7,085 nucleotides of DNA from Sedimentisphaerales bacterium (GTDB taxonomy: Bacteria > Planctomycetota > Phycisphaerae > Sedimentisphaerales > SM23-30), in the NCBI GenBank assembly GCA_030634605.1, contig DAOWAK010000062.1:1-7085 (forward strand), given 5' to 3'. Below the pieces are notes generated by a model that was not told the origin of the DNA, did no database searches, and was given only the letters and a program-made list of their open reading frames with translations. Positions 1-7,044 of this stretch are shown here, in pieces (the stretch's first letter is position 1; each line of letters starts with the position of its first letter). The translations under genes were made by a program, and so were the position numbers.

Positions 1-2
1 AG

Positions 3-887
3 CAGTTCGCTAATGGCGGCGCCAAGAGCAGCAAAAGCGGTGGGCATTTGCAGTTGGGCAGTTCCACGCTGCCTCCACTGCCCAAGGACAGCACCGACCG
101 CAATCGAACGTCGCCGTTCGCGTTCACCGGTAATAAATTTGAATTCCGCATGGTGGGATCGTCACAATCCACGGCAGGGCCGACGTTTGTGTTGAATACT
201 ATCGTGGCCGATGTGCTTTCGGAGATTGCGGATGAGCTGGAAAGTGCTTCCGATTCGGCGGCAGCGGCTGAGGAAGTTCTGCGGAAGATAGCCAGGGAGC
301 ACAGCCGAATTCTGTTCAACGGCGACAACTATACGGACGACTGGGTAGTGGAAGCCGAAAAACGCGGTCTGGCCAACATCAGATCAACGGTCGATGCGCT
401 GGCCACGCTAACGGATCCGGAAAGCATTGGAGTTCTGGGTAAGCACAAGGTGCTGACTGAAACCGAACTGCGGGCCAGGGCGGAGATTCTGCTGGAAAAC
501 TACAGCAAAGTGATAAACATCGAAGCGATGACCATGCTGAACATGGCCAAGCGGCAGATTTTACCCACGGCGGCGCGTTTTTCGGCGCGGTTGGGGAGTG
601 CGGTTACTGCGGTGAAAGAAGCCGGAGTGTCGGCGGATACCCAAAAGGCGATGCTGGAGAAGGTCTGCACTCTGATGAGTTTGCTGCATGGCGCTGTTTT
701 AGCCCTGGAAGATGCGGTCGAGAAGGCCGGCGGAATTGAAGAAGGCCTGAAAAACGCCGAAGCTTATCGTGACCTGGTTATCCCGGCGATGGCTAAGGTG
801 CGCGAGGCGGCGGATGAGCTGGAAAAAGTTATAGATGCGGATTTGTGGCCGCTGCCTACTTACGCAGAAATGCTTTTCTGCAAATGA
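3..887 (+). CDS. glnN: Glutamine synthetase type III, C-terminal part (5' end outside window)
   Basis: The frame is open from the left edge to TGA at 885-887 and gives the last 294 residues. GSIII enzymes are about 700-730 aa, so more than half the protein lies upstream. The enzyme makes glutamine from glutamate, NH4+ and ATP in the cytoplasm. The visible part begins with the LPPLPKDSTDRNRTSPFAF segment (visible residues 23-41) and continues into TGNKFEFRMVGSSQS (42-56). This is the GSIII version of the conserved Arg-rich glutamate/ATP-site region near the end of the catalytic barrel. Next comes the helical C-terminal extension typical of GSIII, with KHKVLTETEL and ENYSKVINIEAMTM (about 147-178). 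The protein ends with LWPLPTYAEMLF, close to the usual GSIII terminus. An in-frame TTG at 48 is internal and not a start, because homology continues upstream of it. No frameshift or missing motif is seen. Placement beside gltBD supports the assignment. The family call is firm; the symbol follows GSIII convention. Confidence 0.95.
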   Translation, partial: QFANGGAKSSKSGGHLQLGSSTLPPLPKDSTDRNRTSPFAFTGNKFEFRMVGSSQSTAGPTFVLNTIVADVLSEIADELESASDSAAAAEEVLRKIAREHSRILFNGDNYTDDWVVEAEKRGLANIRSTVDALATLTDPESIGVLGKHKVLTETELRARAEILLENYSKVINIEAMTMLNMAKRQILPTAARFSARLGSAVTAVKEAGVSADTQKAMLEKVCTLMSLLHGAVLALEDAVEKAGGIEEGLKNAEAYRDLVIPAMAKVREAADELEKVIDADLWPLPTYAEMLFCK

Positions 888-892
888 TTTTT
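864..892 (+). terminator. Candidate weak terminator or 3'-end hairpin of glnN
   Basis: A perfect 7-bp inverted repeat, GCAGAAA (864-870) and TTTCTGC (875-881), encloses a TGCT loop. It lies in the last codons of glnN. A run of five T follows at 888-892, but six bases, including the stop codon, separate it from the stem. The stem is short and only partly GC. This is therefore a poor match to a classical intrinsic terminator. It could instead attenuate transcription, protect the mRNA 3' end, or be chance. Confidence 0.25.
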
Positions 893-979
893 GATATACC
901 GATCACAGATGAAAATGCTATGTTGCTCGTTTTGTAAATCTAAGCTTGTCCTCGACTGGATCGGGGATCTGACAGACCT

Positions 980-1008
980 TTAGGAAAGGCCCTGCCAGGC
1001 ATTATGAT
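980..1008 (+). promoter_or_regulatory. Candidate sigma-70-type promoter for gltBD
   Basis: TATGAT at 1003-1008 matches five of six bases of the -10 consensus. Seventeen bases upstream, TTAGGA at 980-985 matches only three of six -35 bases. The predicted start would lie near 1014-1016, giving a leader of about 33 nt before the chosen gltB ATG. No convincing sigma-54 (-24/-12) element was seen in the gap. This rests on sequence resemblance alone, and read-through from glnN is also possible. Confidence 0.3.
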
Positions 1009-1020
1009 ACCCATTGGGTA
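1008..1020. promoter_or_regulatory. Palindrome TACCCA-T-TGGGTA, operator-like site
   Basis: This is a perfect 6-bp inverted repeat around a single central T. It abuts the candidate -10 box and covers the predicted transcription start. The single-base centre makes an RNA hairpin unlikely, so a dimeric DNA-binding protein is the more natural reading. It does not match the NtcA (GTA-N8-TAC) or GlnR/TnrA (TGTNAN7TNACA) nitrogen-regulator sites. Function is inferred from position and symmetry only. Confidence 0.3.
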
Positions 1021-1031
1021 AATTTGTCGGC

Positions 1032-1039
1032 AAGGTGAG
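1032..1039 (+). promoter_or_regulatory. Ribosome binding site deciding the gltB start
   Basis: AAGGTGAG lies 8 nt before the ATG at 1048. Three in-frame starts are close together: GTG 1039, ATG 1048 and ATG 1057. GTG 1039 overlaps the Shine-Dalgarno sequence itself and is disfavoured. ATG 1057 would leave a 17-nt spacing, longer than usual. ATG 1048 fits best. Confidence 0.6.
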
Positions 1040-1047
1040 TGAAATTG

Positions 1048-4000
1048 ATGCAAGTGATGGCACCAAAGGATAAAGGTTTGTACGAAGCACGCCGTGAGCA
1101 CGATGCCTGTGGTATCGGTGCGGTGGTTAATATTTCTGGTCGGCAGGATCATGAGATTATTGATTACGGTAAGAAGGTTTTGCTGAATCTGCAGCACCGC
1201 GGGGCGTCCGGGGCGGACGAATCGACCGGTGACGGGGCGGGGATGCTGATTCAGTTGCCGCATGAGTTTTTTGCCGAGGAAGCGGAGAGATTGAAATTCA
1301 GGCTTCCCGAAGTCGGCAATTACGGGGTGGCGATGGTCTTTGGTTCTCAGGACGGGGTGATTCGAAGCCGTTGTGAGGAAATTCTCGAAGAAGCGGCGGG
1401 TCACTACGGCATGGGGATTCTGGGTTGGCGTGAAGTGCCCAGTGGCAATTCCAGTCTGGGCGAGTTGGCCCGGGCGTCGGAGCCGAACATTAAGCAGCTT
1501 TTTATCGACGGCAAAGAATTTGAAGGTGATGTGCTGGAGAGCCGGCTTTACCTGGCGCGTAAGCGGGCGGAGCGGTTGGTAAGCGAGCGGTTTGGCGAAG
1601 CGGCCCTGGTGTTTTGCGTGGTGACGATGTCCTGTAAGACGATTTGTTACAAAGGGATGTTTCTGGCGCCGCAGTTGTTTGCTTTTTATCAGGATTTGAA
1701 TGATTCGCGGGTTAAATCAGCTTTGGCGGTGGTTCACCAGCGTTACAGCACGAACACTTTTCCCAGTTGGCGGCTGGCGCAGCCGTTGCGGATGATCGCG
1801 CACAATGGCGAGATCAACACGCTCAGCGGAAACATCAATCAGATGCGGGCCCGCCAGGCGTACATGCAAAGTGATCAGCTTGGTGGTGAGCTGGATGATT
1901 TGTTCCCGGTTTTGACGCCGGGGGCGAGCGACTCGGCCTGTTTTGATAACGCGCTGGAGCTGCTGGTTCGCGGGGGCCGGACGTTGCCTCATGCGATGAT
2001 GATGATGGTGCCGGAGGCGTTTGGTTCGAGCTATCACATCAGTACGGACAAGCGAGCTTTTTACGAATATCACGCGTCGATCATGGAGCCCTGGGACGGC
2101 CCGGCGGCGATGGTCTTCACGGACGGGCGGCTGGTGGGGGGGACACTGGATCGCAACGGTCTGCGGCCGGCGCGTTATGTGGTTACTACCGACGGGCTGG
2201 TGGTGTTGGCCAGCGAGGTGGGGGTGATTGATTTTCCGGCGGACAAAATTGTTCGGAAAGGGCGGCTGCATCCGGGGCGGATGTTTCTAGTGGATACCCG
2301 CGAGGGTCGGATCATCAATGACAACGAAATAAAAAGCAAGATTGCCCGGCAGAAGCCTTACCGACGCTGGCTGGAGCAGAATCACATTGAATTACGCGGG
2401 CTGTTCAGTCTGCCGCGGCCGGCGCACACGGACCAGGCTACTATTGTCCAGCGCATGAAAGCGTTCGGCTTTACGCGGGAAGAGTTGGCGATGATTCTGG
2501 TGCCGATGGCGTTGAACGCCCAGGAACCGATCGGTTCGATGGGGACCGATACCCCGTTGGCGGTGCTTTCGGAAAAGCCGAAGTTGCTGTTCAATTATTT
2601 CAAGCAGCTTTTCGCCCAGGTTACCAATCCACCTATCGATCCCTTGCGGGAGGGGCTGGTAATGTCGCTGATGAGTTTCACCGGCAAACAGCGGAATCTG
2701 CTGGAGGAAAGCCCGCTGCATTGTCGTCAGTTGAAACTGCCGCACCCGATTTTGACCAACGACGACATTGAGCGGCTTAAGGTGGTGCAGCACAGCGATT
2801 TTAAAGTAGCGACCATTTCGGCGTTGTTCGATGCCGGCGGTGAGGACCCTGGGAAGGCACTTGAAAAGGCGTTGACAAGATTAGTCAAGACCGCCGAGTG
2901 GGAAATCGCCGATGGAGCATCTTTGTTGATTGTGAGTGACCGGGGAGTCAGCAGTGAAAAGGCGGCGATTCCGAGTTTGCTGGCGGTTTCGGCGTTGCAT
3001 CATGGCCTGCTGGAGAAGGGATTGCGCGGCGAGGTAGGCTTGGTGATTGAAAGTGGTGAGCCGCGGGAAGTGATGCATTTTTGTCTGTTGTGCGGCTTTG
3101 GCGCCAACGCGGTGAATCCTTATCTGGCATTCGAAGCTATCGACGAGCTTCAGCACCGTCGGGACTTGCCGGCGGAGATGGAAAACGAGCAGTTGGTGGA
3201 CAATTATGTGGCGGCGGTTAAAAAGGGCATCCTCAAAACCATGTCCAAGATGGGTATCTCGACGTTGCGGAGTTATCGCGGGGCGCAATTGTTCGAAGCT
3301 GTTGGGATTGGCAGCGGCGTGGTGGATGAATATTTTCCCGGGCTGACCAGTAGAATCGGGGGAATTGATCTGGAAGGAATTGCCCGGGAAAGCCTGCTTC
3401 GGCATGAGGGGGCCTTTAAGGAGAAGTCGGCGGATTCACTGGATATGGATTTTGGCGGCGAATACAACTATCGGGTTGACGGTGAGCAGCACCAGTGGAA
3501 TCCTCAGACGGTTACTCTTTTGCAAAAAGCGGTGCGCAACAACGACCGGGCGGCTTACGAAGAATATGCAGAGATTATCAATGACCGAGCCCAGCAGCTT
3601 TGCACGCTGAGGGGGCTGTTTGAGTTGGAAAATGATAAGTTAGCCGGCGGGGTGCCGTTGGAAACGGTGGAGCCGGCCCAGGAAATTGTCAAGCGGTTCT
3701 GTACCGGCGCGATGTCCCACGGCTCGATCAGTAAAGAGGCCCACGAAACCCTGGCAGTGGCGATGAATCGTCTCGGAGCGATGAGTAACACCGGCGAGGG
3801 TGGTGAGGACCCGGCTCGTTATCAGGTTGATGAGAACGGCGACAGTGCCAATTGCGGTATCAAGCAAATTGCCAGCGGTCGGTTCGGGATTACCATTGAA
3901 TATCTGAGCCAGGCGAAAATGTTGCAGATTAAGATGGCCCAGGGTGCCAAACCCGGTGAGGGTGGGCAGTTACCCGGGCACAAGGTAACGGATGAGATTG

Positions 4001-5613
4001 CCCGTCTGCGCTATTCCACTCCGGGCGTTACGCTGATTTCACCGCCGCCGCATCACGATATTTATTCCATCGAGGATTTGGCTCAGTTGATTTACGATCT
4101 CAAATGTGCCAATCCCGGTGTCAAAGTTTCGGTCAAGCTGGTTTCGGAGGTTGGGGTGGGGACCGTGGCAGCGGGAGTTGCCAAAGGTCACGCCGACGAG
4201 GTGCTCATCAGTGGCCACGACGGTGGCACCGGTGCCAGTCCGCTTTCGTCGATCAAGCACACTGGGGTGCCCTGGGAGCTGGGGCTGGCGGAGACTCAAC
4301 AGACGCTGCTCTTGAATGGGCTGCGGGACCGGATTCAGGTGCAGGTGGACGGTCAGTTGAAGACGGGGCGGGATGTGGTGATTGGGGCTTTGCTGGGGGC
4401 GGAGCGGTTCGGGTTTGGTACTTCGGCATTGGTGACGCTGGGTTGCGTGCTCATGCGTAAGTGCCACAACGATACCTGTCCGGTTGGTGTGGCAACTCAG
4501 AATCCGGAATTGCGTAAGCGGTTCGCCGGTAAGCCGGAGCACGTTGAGCGGTTCATGCTTTTTGTGGCGGAGGAGGTTCGCCAAATCATGGCCCGGGTGG
4601 GGGTCCGGACTTTTGACGAGATGATCGGTCGGGTGGATCGGCTTAACTTTCGGCCGGCGTTGGAGCACTGCAAAGCTAAGGGGCTGGATTTGTCGAGAAT
4701 ATTCACCCGGAGTGATGCTGCCGGTGGTGCGACAAGGTGCGTGAAGGATCAGATCGAGATAACCGGCGATCATCTGGACTGGCGGATTCTGGAGCAGGTG
4801 GAAAAGGCCCTGGAAAACAAGGAACCGGTTGCTGTTGAAATGGACATCCGAAACACTAACCGGACAGTGGGGACGATTTTGAGCAACAGGATTGTGCGGA
4901 AATTTGGCGCCGGCGGATTGGCGGATGACACGATTTCCATTACGCTGCGTGGCTCGGCGGGGCAGAGTTTTGGTGCGTTTCTGGCGCCGGGTGTTACGCT
5001 GCGGCTGATTGGAGACGCCAACGATTACGTGGGTAAGGGACTTTCGGGCGGTAGGATTATTATCCAGAAGCCTCCCGAGGCACCTTACGTCGCTTACGAA
5101 AACATTATCGCCGGGAACACGCTGCTTTATGGCGCTACTACCGGTGAGGTTTACATTAATGGTTTGGCGGGGGAACGGTTTGCGGTTCGCAACAGCGGAG
5201 TAACGACGGTGGTTGAGGGGGTGGGCGATCACGGCTGTGAATACATGACCGGCGGAACGGTGGTGGTGCTGGGCAAAACCGGGCGGAATTTCGCAGCCGG
5301 CATGAGCGGTGGGACGGCTTATGTGCTTGACGAACACCAGTTGTTCGATACCCTGTGCAACCTTGATATGGTTGACCTGGAAAGTGTCTGGGAACAGCAG
5401 GATATTGATCTGCTGCACAAGCTCATCAGCCGGCACCACGAATTAACTCAAAGCAAGCGGGCCGAGTCCATTTTGAACAGATGGCAGCGGATGGTGGGCA
5501 GGTTTGTTAAGGTTATTCCGATTGATTATCGCAAGGCTCTGGAAAGGTTGGCGGAGCGGGAGGAGCGTCAGGCGGAATTCACGCCGGCTACCGAGGAGGT
5601 GTATGATGGGTAA
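1048..5613 (+). CDS. gltB: Glutamate synthase (NADPH), large (alpha) subunit
   Basis: This subunit converts glutamine and 2-oxoglutarate to two glutamates, using electrons supplied by GltD. At 1521 aa it has the usual length. The Ntn amidotransferase domain comes first (about 21-430). Its nucleophile is Cys21 in EHDACGIG, so a 20-residue propeptide would be removed. Further motifs are LQHRG (48-52), GDGAG (61-65), HQRYSTNTFPSW (230-241), AHNGEINT (251-258) and GASDS (292-296). A central domain follows (about 455-770). The FMN/2-oxoglutarate barrel (about 810-1200) has GAMSHGSIS (from 887), SNTGEGGED (913-921), KPGEGGQLPG (968-977), SPPPHHDIYS (998-1007) and GHDGGTGASP (1056-1065). The 3Fe-4S ligands are Cys1133, Cys1139 and Cys1144 (CX5CX4C). 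The C-terminal GXGXG beta-helix domain (about 1270-1470) includes GDANDYVGKGLSGG (1322-1335) and GRNFAAGMSGG (1412-1422). The start at 1048 is chosen by Shine-Dalgarno spacing. The end overlaps gltD. No truncation or lost catalytic residue is seen. Confidence 0.98.
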   Translation: MQVMAPKDKGLYEARREHDACGIGAVVNISGRQDHEIIDYGKKVLLNLQHRGASGADESTGDGAGMLIQLPHEFFAEEAERLKFRLPEVGNYGVAMVFGSQDGVIRSRCEEILEEAAGHYGMGILGWREVPSGNSSLGELARASEPNIKQLFIDGKEFEGDVLESRLYLARKRAERLVSERFGEAALVFCVVTMSCKTICYKGMFLAPQLFAFYQDLNDSRVKSALAVVHQRYSTNTFPSWRLAQPLRMIAHNGEINTLSGNINQMRARQAYMQSDQLGGELDDLFPVLTPGASDSACFDNALELLVRGGRTLPHAMMMMVPEAFGSSYHISTDKRAFYEYHASIMEPWDGPAAMVFTDGRLVGGTLDRNGLRPARYVVTTDGLVVLASEVGVIDFPADKIVRKGRLHPGRMFLVDTREGRIINDNEIKSKIARQKPYRRWLEQNHIELRGLFSLPRPAHTDQATIVQRMKAFGFTREELAMILVPMALNAQEPIGSMGTDTPLAVLSEKPKLLFNYFKQLFAQVTNPPIDPLREGLVMSLMSFTGKQRNLLEESPLHCRQLKLPHPILTNDDIERLKVVQHSDFKVATISALFDAGGEDPGKALEKALTRLVKTAEWEIADGASLLIVSDRGVSSEKAAIPSLLAVSALHHGLLEKGLRGEVGLVIESGEPREVMHFCLLCGFGANAVNPYLAFEAIDELQHRRDLPAEMENEQLVDNYVAAVKKGILKTMSKMGISTLRSYRGAQLFEAVGIGSGVVDEYFPGLTSRIGGIDLEGIARESLLRHEGAFKEKSADSLDMDFGGEYNYRVDGEQHQWNPQTVTLLQKAVRNNDRAAYEEYAEIINDRAQQLCTLRGLFELENDKLAGGVPLETVEPAQEIVKRFCTGAMSHGSISKEAHETLAVAMNRLGAMSNTGEGGEDPARYQVDENGDSANCGIKQIASGRFGITIEYLSQAKMLQIKMAQGAKPGEGGQLPGHKVTDEIARLRYSTPGVTLISPPPHHDIYSIEDLAQLIYDLKCANPGVKVSVKLVSEVGVGTVAAGVAKGHADEVLISGHDGGTGASPLSSIKHTGVPWELGLAETQQTLLLNGLRDRIQVQVDGQLKTGRDVVIGALLGAERFGFGTSALVTLGCVLMRKCHNDTCPVGVATQNPELRKRFAGKPEHVERFMLFVAEEVRQIMARVGVRTFDEMIGRVDRLNFRPALEHCKAKGLDLSRIFTRSDAAGGATRCVKDQIEITGDHLDWRILEQVEKALENKEPVAVEMDIRNTNRTVGTILSNRIVRKFGAGGLADDTISITLRGSAGQSFGAFLAPGVTLRLIGDANDYVGKGLSGGRIIIQKPPEAPYVAYENIIAGNTLLYGATTGEVYINGLAGERFAVRNSGVTTVVEGVGDHGCEYMTGGTVVVLGKTGRNFAAGMSGGTAYVLDEHQLFDTLCNLDMVDLESVWEQQDIDLLHKLISRHHELTQSKRAESILNRWQRMVGRFVKVIPIDYRKALERLAEREERQAEFTPATEEVYDG
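5593..5600 (+). promoter_or_regulatory. Strong ribosome binding site for gltD inside the gltB end
   Basis: GAGGAGGT is a near-perfect anti-Shine-Dalgarno complement within the last gltB codons. Two tandem ATG codons in the gltD frame follow, at 5603 and 5606. Spacing is 2 nt to the first and 5 nt to the second, which favours 5606. Ribosomes finishing gltB at 5611-5613 would stop on top of this start, consistent with translational coupling. Confidence 0.75.
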
Positions 5614-7030
5614 GCCCGGCGGTTTTCTGGAACATAATCGAAGAGAGGTTACGCACCGCCCCGTTGAAGAGCGGGTGGGGGACTTTAAGGAAATTAACGT
5701 GCCGCACCCGGAAGAGCTGCTCGTCGAGCAGGCCGGGCGCTGTATGGAATGCGGAATTCCGTTTTGTCACGGGACCGGTTGCCCACTACAGAATCGGATC
5801 CCGGAATTCAATGACCTGATCTTTCGCGGTCGGTGGCAGGAGGCTTGTGAGAATCTCCATTCCACGAACAATTTTCCTGAAATTACCGGGCGGGTCTGTC
5901 CGGCGCCGTGTGAAACCTCGTGCACATTGAGCATCAACGATGAACCGGTTCTCATTCGGCACATCGAGTTTCAGATTGTCGAGCGCGGTTTCGAGAAGGG
6001 CTGGATTCTGCCCAAGCCGGCCAGCAAGCTCAGCGGCAAACGTGTAGCGATTGTCGGTTCGGGTCCGGCGGGCTTGGCAGCTGCTCAGCAGTTGGCGCGG
6101 GCCGGGCACGAAGTGACGGTTTTCGAAAAAGACGACCGGATTGGCGGGCTGTTGCGTTATGGAATTCCCGATTTCAAACTGGATAAGTCAATAATCGATC
6201 GTCGGTTGGAGCAGTTGTCCGCTGAAGGTGTTCATTTTCAGACCAATGTGCTGGTCGGCGAAGACATTTCGGTGCGTTACCTGCGGGGGCGATTCGACGC
6301 GGTGTCTCTGGCGATGGGAGCGGGGCAGCCTCGGGATTTGCAGGTGCCGGGGCGTGATTGCGACGGAGTGGTTTTTGCGATGGATTATCTGGCGCAGCAA
6401 AACCGCTGTTGCGGGGGTGATGAAATTGCGGCGGATCGGCAGATTACCGCTAAAGACAAGGTTGTCGTGGTTATCGGTGGCGGGGACACCGGCAGCGATT
6501 GTGTGGGAACCGCCCATCGACAGGGGGCCCGGGAGATTCATCAGTTTGAAATTCTGCCCCAGCCGCCGGCTTCTCGGGCGGATGACAATCCCTGGCCCGA
6601 TTGGCCTAATATCATGCGAACCTCAACCTCTCAGCAGGAGGGCTGCCAGAGGCGTTGGAGCGTGATGACTAAGAAACTTTCCGCTCAAAACGGGCGATTA
6701 TCTGAACTGCAGGGTTGCGAAGTGGAGTGGATAGGTGACGGTCAAAACCGGCGGATGCAGGAGATTCCCGGCAGCGAGTTCAGTTTGCCGGCGGATTTGA
6801 TACTGCTGGCGATGGGTTTTGAGCATGTTGTGTATCCGGGCCTGATCGAGAAATTCGGTTTGGAGCTGGATAATCGCGGTAACGTAACCGTTGACGAGAA
6901 TTTCATGACGAGCGAAGAAGGCGTTTTCGCCTCTGGTGACACGGTCGAAGGTGCTTCTCTGGTGGTTCGGGCAATCCAGTCGGGCCGAAAGGCAGCGGCC
7001 GGCGTGGATCGCTGGTTGCGGAACCGCTAG
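5606..7030 (+). CDS. gltD: Glutamate synthase (NADPH), small (beta) subunit
   Basis: This FAD-dependent oxidoreductase takes electrons from NADPH and delivers them through 4Fe-4S clusters to the FMN of GltB. At 474 aa it has normal length. The N-terminal Fe-S domain has Cys46, Cys49, Cys54 and Cys59 (CMECGIPFCHGTGC) and Cys98, Cys102 and Cys106 (GRVCPAPCETSC). The FAD-binding Rossmann motif VAIVGSGPAG is at 147-156, with FEKDDRIGG closing that fold. The second dinucleotide (NADPH) motif VVVVIGGGDTGSD is at 286-298. NPWPDWPNIMRTSTSQQEGCQRRWS and IPGSEFSLPADLILLAMGFE are typical of GltD. The C-terminal FAD motif GVFASGDTVEGASLVVRAI starts at 439. The related beta-like proteins of archaea and dihydropyrimidine dehydrogenase share this fold, but adjacency to gltB makes GltD secure. 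It overlaps gltB by 8 nt; starting at ATG 5603 would add one Met. Confidence 0.97.
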   Translation: MGKPGGFLEHNRREVTHRPVEERVGDFKEINVPHPEELLVEQAGRCMECGIPFCHGTGCPLQNRIPEFNDLIFRGRWQEACENLHSTNNFPEITGRVCPAPCETSCTLSINDEPVLIRHIEFQIVERGFEKGWILPKPASKLSGKRVAIVGSGPAGLAAAQQLARAGHEVTVFEKDDRIGGLLRYGIPDFKLDKSIIDRRLEQLSAEGVHFQTNVLVGEDISVRYLRGRFDAVSLAMGAGQPRDLQVPGRDCDGVVFAMDYLAQQNRCCGGDEIAADRQITAKDKVVVVIGGGDTGSDCVGTAHRQGAREIHQFEILPQPPASRADDNPWPDWPNIMRTSTSQQEGCQRRWSVMTKKLSAQNGRLSELQGCEVEWIGDGQNRRMQEIPGSEFSLPADLILLAMGFEHVVYPGLIEKFGLELDNRGNVTVDENFMTSEEGVFASGDTVEGASLVVRAIQSGRKAAAGVDRWLRNR

Positions 7031-7044
7031 ATTTCATGTATAAG
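7016..7044 (+). promoter_or_regulatory. Weak promoter-like sequence at the gltD end
   Basis: TTGCGG (7016-7021, three of six -35 bases) and TATAAG (7039-7044, five of six -10 bases) are exactly 17 nt apart and overlap the gltD stop. It could drive a gene beyond the right edge. The -35 box lies in coding sequence and the resemblance may be chance. Confidence 0.15.

Noticed and set aside
48..887. Reading the first gene as a complete 279-aa protein starting at TTG 48
   Set aside because: The same frame is open back to position 3, and the protein is the C-terminal part of a GSIII of about 700 aa, so TTG 48 is an internal Leu codon.
916..924. Extended -10-like TGCTATGTT in the gap
   Set aside because: Only four of six -10 bases match, and no -35 lies at normal spacing; TTGATA at 891-896 is 22 nt away. 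The site at 1003-1008 is better.
977..989. Small inverted repeat CCTTT-AGG-AAAGG in the glnN-gltB gap
   Set aside because: A 5-bp stem with a 3-nt loop and no T-run is expected by chance, and it overlaps the candidate -35 region without any other support.
888..1047. Possible riboswitch or small RNA in the gap
   Set aside because: The gap is short, has only small hairpins, and shows no recognisable glutamine-riboswitch (glnA RNA or downstream-peptide) core.
1056..1071. TGGCAC followed by an A-rich stretch, resembling a sigma-54 -24 element
   Set aside because: It lies inside the gltB coding start, and no TTGC-type -12 element follows at the right spacing.
1717..2271. Minus-strand ORF of 184 codons opposite the gltB amidotransferase domain
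   Set aside because: It lies wholly opposite conserved GltB motifs, has no recognisable domain and has shadow-like composition.
5504..5605. Extending gltD upstream to an ATG-like start at 5504
   Set aside because: The added 34 residues lie entirely within gltB, are Arg-rich and do not look like a GltD N-terminus; the strong Shine-Dalgarno sequence at 5593-5600 points to 5606.
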